Shown here in pieces: positions 6,396 through 6,523 of a DNA stretch of 6,523 bases. This DNA comes from J061 sp003695725 [NCBI: Candidatus Schekmanbacteria bacterium] (GTDB taxonomy: Bacteria; Schekmanbacteria; GWA2-38-11): NCBI GenBank assembly GCA_003695725.1, contig RFHX01000214.1, positions 1 through 6,523 on the forward strand, read 5' to 3'. The stretch's first letter is position 1. Every line of letters starts with the position of its first letter. The notes below the pieces were generated by a model. The model did not search any database. It was given only the letters and a program-made list of their open reading frames with translations, and was not told where the DNA came from. A program made the position numbers and the translations under genes.

Positions 6396-6523
6396 TACTT
6401 ATGCTATAATAACTTTTGTGTTGTTCCAAAGAAATGCAATGGCTATCGGAAAGTCATTCTGGAAATACTTATAATACGCTAAATATTTAATATTTTCTTA
6501 TATTCAAAAAAGCCATATTAGTC

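Noticed and set aside
6374-6426. GAACAAC (6374-6380) and GTTGTTC (6420-6426), an inverted repeat around the - strand promoter; GTTGTTC also occurs at 4732-4738 before argB
   Set aside because: A 7-bp inverted pair within a 170-bp AT-rich region is expected about once by chance, and the arms do not extend further.
6434-6490. Short + strand peptide frames (18 codons from 6434, 11 codons from 6439)
   Set aside because: They have no ribosome binding site and are too short to support as genes.

Overview
This is a compact, AT-rich bacterial window with seven protein-coding genes, no recognisable RNA genes, no insertion sequence and no CRISPR array. The gene content points to a Gram-negative-type bacterium: it has a YajQ protein, a DUF2065/YjeT-type small membrane protein, a lipoprotein solute-binding protein and an arginine-sensitive-type acetylglutamate kinase. 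The low GC and the lack of close resemblance to enterobacterial proteins would fit an environmental deltaproteobacterium-like or candidate-phylum organism. That placement is inference; no taxonomic marker is present.

Layout. Positions 1-148 are a non-coding leader with a 16-bp-period tandem repeat at the window edge and a perfect TTGTAA-N5-TTACAA dyad. Two genes on the + strand follow. The first is an ATP-dependent phosphoenolpyruvate carboxykinase (pckA, 149-1765) with all key catalytic residues. The second is a 243-residue conserved-looking cytoplasmic protein (1820-2551, TTG start) with a striking Cys/His cluster and no function I can assign. The two are 54 bp apart with no terminator between them, so they may be co-transcribed.

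The rest of the window is a run of five - strand genes converging on the + pair. In transcription order they are: a family-5 (oligopeptide-type) solute-binding lipoprotein (6354-4780), acetylglutamate kinase argB (4723-3839), a 65-residue DUF2065 membrane protein (3809-3612), YajQ (3579-3088) and a 152-residue four-helix membrane protein (3082-2624). Gaps are 56, 29, 32 and 5 bp with no obvious terminators, so a single operon is plausible. Positions 6355-6523 hold the putative promoter/leader of this operon, including a 14-bp perfect palindrome just upstream of the ribosome binding site.

How the genes relate. PckA decarboxylates and phosphorylates oxaloacetate to PEP (gluconeogenesis/anaplerosis). 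ArgB carries out the second step of arginine synthesis and has the features of the feedback-inhibited hexameric type. The solute-binding protein would capture peptides or related solutes, but no permease or ATPase genes are visible beside it. I see no clearly new multi-gene system. The least explained items are the Cys/His protein next to pckA, the four-helix membrane protein tightly linked to yajQ, and the orphan solute-binding protein heading an argB operon.
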